A DNA stretch of 64,000 nucleotides, taken from Isoetes taiwanensis (taxonomy: Eukaryota > Streptophyta > Lycopodiopsida > Isoetales > Isoetaceae). The first letter of the stretch is position 1. Every line of letters starts with the position of its first letter. Shown piece after piece: positions 35,470 through 47,690 of this stretch. The position numbers and the translations under genes are program-made. A model generated the notes under the pieces. The model did no database searches. It was not told the DNA's origin and saw nothing but the letters and a program-made list of their open reading frames with translations. The DNA is taken from positions 1 through 64,000 of the forward strand of contig JAJEKV010000334.1 in the NCBI GenBank assembly GCA_021234155.1. The letters run 5' to 3'.

Positions 35470-35620
35470 ATCATTCGCAAAGGTTTTTCCTTGAAACCCT
35501 TTCGAGGCGTGGGGTTTTTAATCCTAGTAGTAATGATTGTACTAGCCCATTGTATGGGTCCCATGACCTATTGGTCCTCGTGGACGTTAAAAAACTATTC
35601 TATTCTATTCTATTCTATCC
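35470..35620 (+). mobile_element. Microsatellite-tailed short retroelement, best-preserved copy, (TATTC)n tail
   Basis: Contains GGTTTTTCCTTGAAACCC, GGGGTTTTTAATCC, TATGGGTCCCATGACC, ATTGGTCCTCGTGGACGTTA and then four TATTC units. It is alignable over about 130 bp with 23925-24066. I see no coding capacity, which fits a SINE or a 5'-truncated LINE tail. Confidence 0.65.
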
Positions 35621-37660
35621 GGAGAAAGTTACAAAGTACAATGGGGACTAAAAACTCGATTGGAGAGAATGTCCACCGAGCAAAACCATCCCACTCAAAT
35701 ACAACATCTAAACAATATGAAGAGCAAGCAAAGAGATTTCTATTGCCAAGGAAGGTTTGCATCCATGAAAAATATAATATACATGAAAGATAACCTACAT
35801 GTAACATTATTCTACTTAGACAACAATACTTTATAACAGTAACACAGATATGAAGTTTATGCTAGTAAGAACTAAGCAGATTTCTTGGTATCCTTTTCAA
35901 TAAGACCATACAACCTATATAAGAGAATATGTCATTTCTCACATTTTCAACTATTTTAAAGGCTTATTTGGGGAAATGTAATGTCTCTTTCTACGAACCA
36001 AAGAAGCATACTTGAAATGTCATATGGTCTACTTACGTGTCGTCATGGCTAAACTTTATAATATCCACTTGAATTCATCAATAAACATCATCAACTATAA
36101 TCACCGCGGAGTTTTGGACCCATAATTGTGGAGTTGGACTCAACTTTTTATGCTCTAATGTGTTAATCCGACCATTGTACATCATGTTTGAATTCCAAAA
36201 CTTGCATGGTTACACCCTAATTACACTATATGTAAGTTGATAAGAGTTGTATTCTATGTAGATATAAGTAGAACGCATCATTTATTACCCTCATGGTATT
36301 ATGGATGTTTGTTATTGGAGCAATTTTAACCTATACGTTTGTCCAGAATTCTATATCTTAGATTCTTTTAGTAAATATTGAGGTTAACATGACTTATGAA
36401 CACTCCAAAAAATCTCATGAGAGTATACATCGTATAGTTAGCAACTCATGGCCACAAGAATCAAAAATAATTCTTGAACCTCAAACAACTTTTTTGGTCA
36501 AAATAGAATTTGGCGGCTTCCACCAATGTCAGATGATAGCAAGAAAACATGGGAACATAAAAAACATAGAACTCAATATGTTCTATGATAATCAGGCAAA
36601 TACCTCCAACTTTAGGAAGGTTTAAGTCACTTTATGCTAGAAATAGAAGAAGGCAGTTCAGGACTGGTGCAGAAACTGACAAATTCTCAAATGTTTGAGC
36701 AATCACTACAAGGTATAGGCGATCTTATTGGTCCTGAGATTCTCAGAGGTCATTATGAAGCAAGTCAAGACTCAAACGGCGGTGGTATATTACAAAATTG
36801 ATTTTTTTTTTTGTAAATTGCATGTGTTTAAGTGGCAGAGGTCATGTGGGCTAGTTCTGGTCCATGGATCAGGAATGGTCCCAGAGACAGGTCTAGTATT
36901 AAGGCTAACAAACCCGGCGATCTGATTCGATGACCCGGGCTAGCACCGATATATGCCCTGGATCCAACATATTTAACATTCGCCAAGAGACTCATGACTG
37001 GGGCTTTTGATTTCTAAATTTTGGACATGTGCTCTTTATATTAGGCAACCAACTAAACAAACTTTCGAACTTAAGATATTGGTAACAAGAAGCATCTTGG
37101 CCTACTTAGGTAAGTTTTGAAAGAATAAACATAAAGCTTTTGATGAGCTAAAAAAGCTACAACATTGGCAGTCTAACTTAAGTGCATCTGACTTAGGTAG
37201 ATCATATGATGCATACAATTTAGGTAAATCATATGAAGCATAAAACAGATGCTTACATGCAAACCTAGGGGTTATGGTATTATAGAAAAGTCAAGAAATT
37301 GCATAAAAAACGCATAAGCCATCTTTTGTTCTTTCCGTTGAAAGATGCCAAACCTTTTTCAACAACCAAAAAATAATAACAAAATACAATAAAACTACAA
37401 TATGGATTGATCCAATTGAGCACCATTTATGCATAAGAGAATATCTAAATGTAGACTTGTCAAATCAATTCAATGTTCTTCTCTTCTTTTGATCAAGAGA
37501 AGAATAATGATAAGCCATAACAATTTTATCATGTATTGATCAAGGACAAGCTCGCTTACAGTGCTTTTCAAAGACATGCAACCCTCTTTTTCCAAGGGAC
37601 CACAATAGTCAACCAGATATAAGGTGAAAAAAGTTTTTTTTGTGCAATTTTAGCCATGCT

Positions 37661-37661
<1 letters not shown>
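35621..37661. other. Non-coding AT-rich stretch, nothing recognised
   Basis: Short chance frames only. A partial duplication, GGTA(G/A)ATCATATGA(T/A)GCATA, occurs near 37196 and 37224. Confidence 0.4.
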
Positions 37662-37692
<31 letters not shown>

Positions 37693-37840
37693 AGATAAGA
37701 TAAGATAAGATAAGATAAGATGAATTTTTACGTCCACGGGAACCCAATGGGTTATGGGACGGCACATGCAAGGGCAACAACCCATCTAAAGCCCGGGGAC
37801 TAGGCCCCATCACCAAACACAATAACCAGATATTAAAAGG
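37662..37840 (-). mobile_element. Microsatellite-tailed short retroelement, (TTATC)n tail
   Basis: On the minus strand GTCCCATAACCCATTGGG then TTCCCGTGGACGTAAAAATT leads into about twelve TCTTA units (plus-strand GATAA, 37662-37720). It aligns with the 35.5-kb copy over the last 45 bp. Confidence 0.65.
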
Positions 37841-38756
37841 CTACCAAGAATAAGATAAGATAATGCTAGTGGTAAATTTATGCTTCTAAAATTATCTAGA
37901 CATAGCCAGTCCAAGGATTGGAAGGTCATTGATCTAGAATAATTGCTGCGCCTCCCTTGTACACTGCCCATTTCTTTTGCAAGCGGGCTGCCCTCATCTT
38001 GCAGAGCTCCTCCTTACGGTTACACAATTGAAGAGGGGAGAGGTCCTCCTGTACTGAGAAACTAGTCCCTCTGAGATGGTTTCCATGTCAAGAACATGTG
38101 TTTGCTAAGAGTGTCTTGAAACCGAACCAAAAGATGGCGAGGACGCATCGGTCTTGCCGCTCCCACCCTAGTAGCGTGTGAGACAACTCCACCAACCTTC
38201 ACATGCATGACATCGGTGAAAAAAATGCAAAGCAAAGATCCATTTCGAAAAGGGCATCATCTTTTGCCTCTGCAACCTCTATAATTATATGCAAGTTCAG
38301 GCTCCTGGTAACAAAAGATACTGAGGCAGCCTGCTCCTGTCTACTAGTTTGACACTGCGACTCCTGGTCCCCTTGGGATTGTGGAGATGTCAGCAAGCAA
38401 AGTTTGTTGGCTTGCTGAAGAGTCCCAAACAATGGTTAACAATCAAAACTGAAGTCAATCACACAAGAAGAAGTAGTGCACAATAGTCTCAACCCTTTGT
38501 ATGCACAAAGGACAGAGATCTGAAACTCGATGATTAATATTATGAACCAGCTTGTTGACTTTGGATCATCTATTTTGCCACCATAGAGTTGTCACCTTGC
38601 GATGGATTAACTTCATATCCAAACAACTTTTCAATGCGGTTAAAAGACATAAAGTAACTTATCCCACACCCATAGCAGTTGAGGGACTTGAAGATGTCAC
38701 TTATTAGATGGAGATAATGTTCAATAGTCAATAAGCAACTTACATATAAAAGACAG
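37841..38756. other. Unrecognised stretch
   Basis: No supported gene. The segment 37900-38440 is of normal base composition but frames are short. Confidence 0.35.
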
Positions 38757-38885
38757 ATAAATAGATAGATATTATTTAACGTCCACATAGGGCCATGAGA
38801 TAGAACTATACATAGTGCAACTCTGGACAGTCTTGAACTCGAGACATAGTTATTCTAGAACGAATGTGTTACTACTAGACCAAAA
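38757..38885 (-). mobile_element. Microsatellite-tailed short retroelement, short (TATC)n tail
   Basis: On the minus strand CATGGCCCTATGTGGACGTT followed by AAATAATATC(TATC) is the same 3' core as the other copies. The upstream limit is approximate. Confidence 0.55.
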
Positions 38886-39590
38886 AGAGAAGAGGCGCTC
38901 CGCTCTGATGCCTTCTTGGCACAACTATACAGATATTTCAATCTGCAGTAGAGGAGTATATAGAAATAACTCAAGCGATCTGAGCCCAAATTGCTCCAAA
39001 GGCATCAATATAAGAGGAGCTTGATCGAGAATGCTTTCCATGGCAAGAGGTGGCGATTCATTTAAAAATAAGTTTATTGTCGCAACTAGTTCAACAATTG
39101 AAGAAGAGCATCCACCACCTCAAGAATGTATACATACAACGCCACCTTTGATTTTTTAAAAGTGTGGAATGCAGGAGGCAATATCTGATAATAGTTCATG
39201 CTCATCTAAAAGTTGGACAAAGCAAAAGCATATATGGTGTTCATTCTCGATACCATATAGCTAGCAAATAGTCTCATCTCTCATGGCAATTGCAGTTATC
39301 CTCACATATATAATTCAAACTTAGGTGAGATCGATATTGATGCAATAGCTATAAGCTTCTCCCTAGACAGAGAAACAAACAAATAGTCTTGTGGTCCATG
39401 TCCCAAAGAAGGATACAATTGTACATGGGAATGAATGGGGTTTGACTTGGGCCAAAGCATGTGCATCCATAGAGTTCGGGAACAAAACTATTAAGATATT
39501 GCTAAAGAAGCTTAGGGTCCATCATTTCAAACACTCCAACCTCATGACTCTCTCATAGTAAAAGTTGGAATTACATGTTAGGAAGACTCA
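38886..39590. other. Unrecognised stretch
   Basis: No gene or RNA supported. Frames are short on both strands. Confidence 0.35.
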
Positions 39591-40082
39591 AAGAATAGAA
39601 TAGATTTTTTAACATCCACGAAGAGCGATATTCCCACGAAATGAATGCAAAGCATGTAAAGATTATTGTATACTAGCAGCTGTATATGCCATAAGCACGA
39701 CGTCATCAATATACATAAGCTCCCTGAGGAAAGCTTGTGCCAAAATTTGATCCCAAACATCATGATTATCAAACCATGCTTCCAATTGGTATATCCATAA
39801 GCTAGAAAATGTAGGAGAAAGAGGACAACCTTGTCGCGCTCCAATGTTGTTATTGATTTTAGTACTTGATGGTCGAAACTTAGCAAATGCCCTCTTGTAA
39901 TGTTTGTAAATTGCGTTTTGAAGATCTTTTGGAACTTCAAATAAGCTCACAAGATACTGTATTAAAGATGGAGGATTGCAAAGATGGGAATGGACATCTT
40001 GACATGCCCCTTTTGATTGACTTGTGTTGTATGTTCCAATGGTCGCTTTTTTATGTTCAACAAAGCACCACGGTATGTACAT
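39591..40082 (-). pseudogene. Non-LTR reverse transcriptase fragment ending in a (TATTC) tail
   Basis: The minus-strand frame (40082-39663) reads KDLQNAIYKHYKRAFAKF, then ARQGCPLSPTFSSLWIYQLE, and MYIDDVVLMAYTAAS. These are RT motif B (G..QGCPLSPTLF) and motif C (YADDVVL.A), with A changed to I. About 70 bp further comes CGTGGATGTTAAAAAATC and TATTC units, the 3' core of the tailed family. The rest of the RT and any endonuclease are missing. It is distinct from the 14-kb LINE in the RT signature (LSPT against LAPY) and in its tail. Confidence 0.8.
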
Positions 40083-41067
40083 GTCCTTGCTTCTCTATTT
40101 TGCTATTTTATATATGGTTATTTTGTTCTACTCGACTCTATATTCTTGTATGAATAGAATACAGAGAAATATATCCTGAAAGGAGGTGGCTAAATAAATG
40201 GGCATCTAGAGTTCTTATTAAAACCGTTTGATAAAATACAAGACTGTGGGAATGTAAGTATTATCTATGTAGCATATATTGCATCTATTCATTTCAATCC
40301 AATTCTCTGTCTGTTTGTGTGTAATGTCTTGTAGGCCTTAATTATGAAAGCAAATGATAAACTCTAGGGGATGGATGACAATGACAAAATAAAAGAATTC
40401 CTCTTCTTAATGGTTATTGGGCTTGTAGACAAAAAGAATGTCCATTGGTCTCGTCAATTTGACTGATACAAAAGGGAAGGAAAAAAACTACCAGTAAGAA
40501 ACAAACTCTTCTACAGTTTTTTATTTGGAAGATGTACCCCACTTTGAAAGGTTTTATTCTAGATGACGCCACATGTGCCCATGAGGAATGCATGAATCCA
40601 AAAAGAAAAAAACAAAATGGGCAAAATAGAAAAATGGGAAGGACAAAACATAAAGGAAAATAAGTGCATGGCATTACCTATGGCCTAAAACAATATGGCA
40701 ATTGCAAGGGGAATTCCTAATGGAAATTTGCGTGCATCCCTGTGATTCGATAGACCCTTGTTAGAGTTTGAAGGGAACATACAAAGTAGAACTGATTTCC
40801 ATGACATAGGACCATGAAGTCGAGCCGCCCATTGAGGAGCTATTCTTAGCTAATGCTAGCCTTTGAAATGGGTTCCCCAGCCTCAACTAAAAGTTTGCTC
40901 TTCTATACAAGTTGTCTAAGACTCTTCTATACATGGAAAAGATTTTCTTATTCTGTCTTATCTTATTATAAGGCATGTTCCAAGGTTAAGTTTTATTACA
41001 GGACCCGCAATCAACCAGTAACGAGTTGCAGAATATAAAGGAATGGTTCGAGCTTAAAGGCATTGCC
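40083..41067. other. Upstream region of the carboxylesterase relic
   Basis: No gene recognised. An AT-rich CTTATTATAAGGC near 40969 could be a TATA-like element about 100 bp before the esterase ATG, but this is weak. Confidence 0.3.
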
Positions 41068-42275
41068 ATGGCTATGAATGAAGAGCTCCAAGGCTCTCCG
41101 CCTCTGGAGCACAAATCGGAGCCTCTCATTGTACCCAAATGGCCGCTTTCAATTTCCGATCTGAAAATTCCGGCTGCATCTTTTGATCTAGACGGTAATA
41201 TCCACCGAATTCCCCTTCCCACTCTTCCACCAAATGCCGAGATTCCAGAGCTCGTTTCTGCATTTGATACTACCGTGGATTCCGAAACTGGGGTGTGGGC
41301 TAGAATTTTTCTTCCTCAGCAGATAGATCCAGCCAAATCGCCTAGAGGAGTGCCCATAATTCTGTATTTCTTTTGGAGGGGTTTCACCATATGCAGTGCA
41401 GATCATGTGTGGTATCATAAACTGTGCAGCCAAATTGCTGCAGAATTAGGAGCTGTGGTGGTTTCTAGAATTACCGGCGGGCGCCGGAGAACAGATTACC
41501 TGCTGCATTTGACGACGGGTATGCTGCTGTCATGTGGCTCAGGTCTCAGGCTTTGGCCAAGCTCAGGGAGGATCAGGACCCCGATTCTCTTGTAGATGCT
41601 CAGGCTGAAACAGAGACTGTTCATCCTAGGGTGCCTACCCAGGTTTCCGTGGACGATAAAAATCAATTCAATTCAATTCAATTCCAAAGTCAAAGTCAAG
41701 AGGACTGGATCAATCATTTTAGATCCATCTCCGACTTCTCGTCGTGCTTCCTCATGGGCCATAGCTCCGGCGCAATAATAGTCCGCCATGTAGCAGCCAG
41801 AGTTGGGATGGCATTGGCAGTTGAGGACTTGAGTCCCTTGAGCATCAAGGGCCTCATACTATGTGTGCCCGGCTTCGCCGGACACGATCTGACCGCCTCC
41901 GAGTCCGATCCGGCGAGCTCTTCAGCAGATTTGACACTACTTAACGTGCACTCCTTCTTCTCCTTGGCCCTACCCCTTGGGGCAGATTTGAACCATCCTT
42001 TTGCAAACTTTGTAAGTCATGAAAGTGTGGAGTTGAAGAGTCCTTGGTCCCCCCCAATGTTGCTTGTCTTGGCTGGTAAAGACGTTATGCGTGACCGTCA
42101 GATCGAGTACGGCCGTGCCTTGCTGGCAGCTGGTAGAGACGTCCAAATCCAAATGTACCACCAATATGGCCACTCTTTCCTCTTCCCTTGCTTAGACGAC
42201 CCCCACCATTACCCTCTCCTCAAGTCATTCCTTCAACGTTGTCTTTTTACCCCCTCTTCCTCTTCCACCAAATAA
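41068..42275 (+). pseudogene. CXE/GID1-type carboxylesterase, frameshifted
   Basis: An alpha/beta-hydrolase_3 protein of the plant carboxylesterase family (hydrolysis of small esters; some relatives are gibberellin receptors). The ATG at 41068 opens MAMNEELQGSPPLE. The strand-helix region reads VPIILYFFWRGF (about residues 95-106), where the family has YFHGGGF, so the oxyanion-hole HGG is lost. Near 41470 one base is missing: VVVSR is followed in the next frame by YRRAPENRLPAAFDDGYAAV. GHSSG (nucleophile Ser codon 41763), AGKDVMRD (Asp 42081) and YGHSF (His 42171) keep the triad. A TTCAA repeat adds a Gln/Ser-rich insert near 41665. Single exon, about 400 codons. The frameshift could be a sequencing error, but the HGG loss points to a pseudogene. 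Confidence 0.85.
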
Positions 42276-42276
42276 A
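42271..42276 (+). terminator. Possible poly-A signal AATAAA
   Basis: AATAAA overlaps the esterase stop codon. It is plausible for 3' processing but too early to be the only signal. Confidence 0.35.
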
Positions 42277-42284
42277 ATGTAATG

Positions 42285-43489
42285 TTGCATTTATTATGTC
42301 TTTGCCCCATTTGTTCAACAATGGTCCCATTTTTCCTCTTCCACCAAACAAAAATCAAACAAAAAGTAGAGTAGATGTTGCCATTTATGTCCTTGCTCCA
42401 TTTGTTCAATACTGGTCCCATTTGTTAATTGACAGATAGAGGCTCCCTATCTACTTGCTCTTAAATTCTATTATCTACAAACAAAATGGGACGTCGCATG
42501 AATGTGAACTGGCCTGAAATTGAATTATTAGATGACACATATTTGACTACAACTACACGAATAATGCCATTTGAAAGATACTCCAGATCATGTTGGTGAG
42601 AAATCATCATAACATTTTGTCCTTATTATTGGTTTTGTACTTTAATATTTGGAACACATATTCTTTGCACGTATATAATTCTTTTATGGCCAAAGCGCCT
42701 TGGTAAGTGGGGGCGGCCATGAGTCTACCATGAAAAAGTGATCTCTTAACAGAAACTTCTTAATGAAAAAATAAAGTTATTTCTGAAAGAGCCATTGACC
42801 CAATTAACACAATGGGTAAAGGAACTTATTTACGAGGAGTGGGACAAAGCTTCAAATAATGGTCAGACTGGGAGGAGTCTTGATTTTTGCACGTTCTTCT
42901 TGAAGTTCTAATGGAATGTGAGCCAACGGGTTTGCAAGCTCCATGGGTGGTGGATAGCAATGCTTGGATATGATTGGCTGGTGTAGCAGGAGACGGTGGT
43001 GTCGGTTCAGCAGGTCATTGTTGAGTTCTAGTAGTAGCGCGAACATTAGTAAGCATGCGTCTTGCAGCAGCTTGCATAAGAGGAAGTATGCTTTGACGAA
43101 CTTTGGGCATGAGATGAGGCAAGAATGTCTCCAAGTCGTGTTCAAAATGAACAGATTTGATTTGTTTATCTGTGGAATGGCAGTTATCGCATAAGCAGAC
43201 TGTGTATCCTGAGGTGTGAGAGAATGTTGTCTATTACCATGTGCTTGGCATGCAATGAGACCTATCCAATTGGATGGTTGTACTGGAGGATTAAAAGCAC
43301 AAAAAATCTCTCCTTGCGCCTCTTCAGAGAAGGTTGAGCAGGAGCTGGCTGTGGCTGTTATTGTTGCAGAGCACGTGGAGGACGATGTATACTAGGTCTG
43401 GTGTCTTATTTTCCATTGGCAGCCCAAAGTTAGTAAGCCCGAGAGACGATCGGGATGTGGATTGATTCAGATCCGAAGTTGAACTTGAA
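42285..43489. other. Unrecognised; may be 3' remnant of the gag element
   Basis: A local duplication near 42283-42430 repeats ATGTTGC(A/C)ATTTAT, GTC(T/C)TTGC(C/T)CCATTTGTTCAA and TGGTCCCATTT. No pol motif is found downstream of the gag relic on the minus strand. Confidence 0.35.
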
Positions 43490-44550
43490 CTTGAGGAAGT
43501 TCAGGACATGTTGTAGTGGTTAACCCCATTCATGGCAATTATAAAACTGAACTTTAGCTACATCAAAAGGAGCTTGTGAAGCTTGGTCTCCCTGTTGCTG
43601 AGATTGGGGTTGCTTCTGATGTGGTATGACCGATTTTGTGGTTGATAATAAAAAGTTGGAGTCGACGAAAAAGGCATGGTTTGTACCTGAAAGACCATTC
43701 TTTGACAAAAAGGTGTGGGATGAACGTGCATGCACTCTTTCGTGTTGTGGTTACACATATTGCAACGCTTGCAATAAGATGAACCATTTGATGAATTGCA
43801 TTGATTGATGAGATGTCTTTGATATTTGCAAATATAGCACCAGGTTTGACTTCATTGAGGTTGTAGAACGGCGTAGAACGTGTGGAGTTTTGAGGAATAA
43901 GTAGCAGTTGTATGAAAGGAAGATCCGTGAGAGGGACACTACGGGAGGACACATTGACTAAATGGTTGACCAATTCAATGGCATATTCAGAGGATGTGGG
44001 TCTTAAGTATTCAATCACTCTGATATAGCCAATGGCAGACCTTGAAGAAACCACACAAGGATCTGGCTCTTAGTGGTATATTCTTTGAGTTTGCTGCCAA
44101 TAATAAGCAATCGATTGGCAAAATCATGCGCAGACTCTGTAATCCGTTGTTGCATATCATTAAGTTGTTTTAGGAGTTGTTGATCATCAGCAGAAGAACC
44201 ATAATGGGCGAGAAATGCCAATTTCATTTCTCGCCAGCTTTGCTTCTAATGACTTCTATTAGCCACAAGCCTCTAATGTGGAGCATCGTGCAACATGGTG
44301 GATAGATAGATAGATAGATAGTATTTTCAACTCTTGGATTTCCATCTTCGTCAACTTGAAGATCTCCCATATGATAGATATTAGGAGGAGATTGAAGAGA
44401 TGGAGAAGACTGATGGTCAAGAAGCTTTGGTGCCTTTTGAATATATTTTGCCATCTCTTCGATGCCATCTCTTCGATTCCAACTTGCGATTGTCCACAAT
44501 CCATCTGTTACTCTTTAAGAGAGAGTTTATCAACTCTAGCAGCTTGATGA
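43490..44550 (-). pseudogene. LTR-retrotransposon gag remnant with CCHC knuckle (copy 1)
   Basis: On the minus strand a start near 44504 (MDCGQSQVGIEEMASKRWQ) is followed by a helical gag core: QQLLKQLNDMQQRITESAHD, then RLLIIGSKLKEYTTKSQILV and WFLQGLPLAI. Next comes IEYLRPTSSEYAIELVNHLV. In another frame CKRCNMCNHNTKEC (about 43790-43745) is an exact CX2CX4HX4C zinc knuckle, and a second degenerate one (FYNCHEWG) follows near 43540. Frames shift and no pol is attached. The core matches the fragment at 55036-55290. Confidence 0.75.
44302..44322. repeat. Short GATA microsatellite inside the gag relic
   Basis: Five GATA units. On the minus strand GAGTTGAAAATAC precedes TATC units, vaguely like the tailed-element core, but similarity is too short to call an insertion. 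Confidence 0.7.
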
Positions 44551-45548
44551 GATTCAATGTGCACGTATCTCAGAGTACTGGCTGGCAACCATTCATAGAA
44601 ATCATGACAACAAAGTCAAAACAAAAAATTTCAACAAGGAGACTTAGTTCTAGTTTATACTTCCCGCTACAAAATACATCCCTGGAAGTTGAGGTTTCGA
44701 TGGTTATGACCTTATGAAATTGTATAAGCGGTTCAACCAAGTATTTTTCAGCTAACAGAATTGCATGGCACCCTTTTAAGTTTCTCAGTTAATGGGTTTA
44801 GACTTTAAACAATTCTACACATATGCAAATCAGGATACACCAGAAGTACCAGGAGGCAAATAAGCTACATATTTCATTATATGCTTACAAAATGGTCTAT
44901 AAAAAAAAAACAATTTCTACATAGTCACCACCACTATTCTATCACTCCAACTCTTATATCGGATTCAGAGCTGCACATGCTCACAACCTTTATATTGATT
45001 CCAACATAGATGCAGAACAGCATCAAGATAATCAGAGTTGGGGTTGGGATTCTCAGCAATCTCATGAGCCAACCATCAAGTGGAATCACATGATTCTTCA
45101 GCTTCCAGATGTCCATATTTCACACTTGGTGTTCCCTTTTATAGGCCAACTGACTACCCCTCCCGAAGGTCTGACATAAATAAATCTCTCACCTCTTGTC
45201 AAAATCTGAGCGTCTGATGTTATCATAAAGGCTGCAATATTTCCTTACCACACTGTATATTTGCAACAATTAATGCCCTTCTCTGTCAGTACGGACTGAT
45301 ATCTTTTAATCATGACCATTGTTTCCTTGAGTCACCACTCTTAAATATGCCAAACTACAACATTCTCTCATGGAAGTGCCAAATCATATTCTGTTCTTGT
45401 TGATGTGCCCCACATCGAACGGTTCGTTTTCTTCTACTTACATGAATTAAACGACACCTACTCTGGACTAGAAATTTTTTTGCTACTTTTCTCCAACTCT
45501 TGATATGCAACCATCTGTCCAATTCAATGCCTCAAGTTATTCTTTGTT
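44551..45548. other. Unrecognised stretch
   Basis: No gene supported. An imperfect TATA-like region lies at its right end, before the frame at 45571. Confidence 0.35.
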
Positions 45549-45993
45549 CACCAGGATATAAAAGCCTTCTTTGAACTGTCATGAACCCTATTGTTTTCTA
45601 TGCCTTCTCTTCTTTTGTCTCTGCCACGCTAAATCTCTAGTCTCTTCTGCTACCGTCGTGGCCTCTTCTTCTCGTCCACTGACTTTGCATACAACAACTT
45701 CTATGGATGCTCAATTCTTTAAAAAGATCAGTTTCATGACTGCAAATTCTAACACTATCATGGAAAGTGACTGCCGCATCACTCCGAAAATAGTCCTTGA
45801 AGTTAACCTTGACCAGGAATTTCCCTCTCCCAGGTTAAAACACATGTTCCAATTCATCAATAGGACCGAGATGATGCTGGCTTCAAGATGTCTATTGCTG
45901 GTACAGATTTCTCTCATTCAGGCACTTAATTTTGAAGTATTTCACCTCCCACAAGGAACAAATCCCTTGGCTTATTCTCATTGCAAATTATAA
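45549..45993 (+). CDS. Possible decayed secretory ORF downstream of a TATA box
   Basis: TATAAAAG (45556-45563) precedes an open run of 140 codons from a TTG at 45571. The first ATG in that frame is at 45703; an ATG in another frame (45581) gives only 19 codons. The run starts with a Cys/Leu-rich stretch, CFLCLLFFCLCHAKSLVSS, that looks like a signal peptide. I recognise no family. If it was a gene, its start has been lost. Confidence 0.2.
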
Positions 45994-46786
45994 TATTTTT
46001 TCATATGGAAAATAGCCTTATAATATAAAACTCAGGCTTGGGTATGTTGATAAAACTTATGACAGTTTTGTCAAGTTTCTCTAGCGCAACCTCTTAGGCC
46101 ATTGTGAAGATACAACTATCAACACGTATTTCTACAATATTGCGATTGTTGCATCTATGTAGAAACCAGTATTGATTGGCCGGACCCTATGTTTCACTGC
46201 ATCATTGCCGAATTGGAACATCTGCAAAAGTAACTGGAAATTGAAGGCCATGTTTCAGCTATAGGAGTCCACTTTCAGGCCATTATTTAACCATTGCTCG
46301 CCCCCAGTTAATTCGAGTTCCATCTCGGGGCAACCTTCTCAAACTTCTTCTTCACGCGTTTTCTGCAGTCAACACCCTCAAGCTAGCTACAATTCATGTA
46401 ATGAGGTTCATCCATCATATTCATATTCTGTAACTCTGGAATGATTACACAAAGAAGACATTTGTTCTCGTGCATTCGAATAAGAATGTCATCAGGCAAT
46501 GGTGTACCCATTGAAACCTATCAATATGTATACAATCACGTGAGCAAAATTTCTACATGTATGTCAAAATGATTGATGGATATTGCCATAGCTAATTTTA
46601 GAACTTCAACAATGTAACACATTGGCAAAATATGTGCCTTGAATGAGAGGACAGAAGCAAGGGCGAAGCACTCATATTAATACTTTAATTGCTTTCGATG
46701 AGATAAAATGCTATGAACATCTTCTATTTATAGGGTGGAAGTCCCTTTAGATAGTGGACAGGTGTCACTAATCAAAAAATATTGTT
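45994..46786. other. Unrecognised stretch
   Basis: No coding motif seen. Confidence 0.35.
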
Positions 46787-47125
46787 ACGCCATCTGTTTG
46801 CATTCTAAGCCACATATAATGTATAATATCTTTCATAGACATAATCATTCTAAATCGATATCATAAAGATTCTATATATTTGAGCAACAAAAAGAAGGGG
46901 GGACAAAAAAATCGGTATCATAAACCAAATCTACCATAATCTACACTAAATATTTATTTAGATGTAACACAAATTACATTGAAAGCCGACCATTTAGATA
47001 ATCGATATATGTCATTCCCTTTCTTCCGTCAAGTATTCGCATTTTAAGCCACATGTTCATAATGTCTAATATCATTAATATAATAGGCATAATCATTCAA
47101 AATCATTCTCATAAATAAAATAAGG
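46787..47125. repeat. Diverged two-copy duplication, AT-rich
   Basis: GCATTCTAAGCCACAT...AATGT..AATATC and CATAATCATTC.AAATC occur near 46800 and again near 47038. The spacing is about 237 bp with substantial divergence. Confidence 0.55.
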
Positions 47126-47404
47126 CAAATGCCATACAAATCCATTGTCATCTACACCAAATAAACCATGTGTCAATTCGATATTTTAAAACCATGATGA
47201 TTCGTACATTCTCAAATGATGAAGTAAAGCACATGTTGATTTGTATTTACATACTTAATGATGGATATGCTATGTGCATATATACCCAAGGCCAGATTTT
47301 CTAATGTCTATATCATTTAGGTTTTAAGCAGAGTTTCATTAAATTTGGAATTCTGAAGACAAGTTGGAATACTTTTTATATAGTATACCTTGGAGGGTTA
47401 TGTA

Positions 47405-47690
47405 TACCTCAATACTTATAGTATGGTTATGTGTATTACAAAAGGTTATATATACCTGTTGCATACTAGTATACCTCAATACATATAGTATGGTTATGTG
47501 TATTACAAAAGGTTATGTATACCTGTTGTATACTAACACAACCAGATTACAATAAGATAACAAGTACTATTATTCTTCTACTATTACTTATAGTATGGTT
47601 ATGTGTATTACAAAAGGTTATATATACCTGTTGTATACTAACACAACCAGATTACAACAAGATGATAAGTACTATTATTCTTCTACCGTT
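47405..47690. repeat. Three-copy tandem repeat, 70-100 bp units
   Basis: Each unit has ATAGTATGGTTATGTGTATT, ACAAAAGGTTAT(A/G)TATACC and TGTTG(C/T)ATACTA. The second and third also share ACACAACCAGATTACAA(T/C) and TACTATTATTCTTCTAC. The repeat abuts the 3' end of the small minus-strand gene at 47689. Confidence 0.9.
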
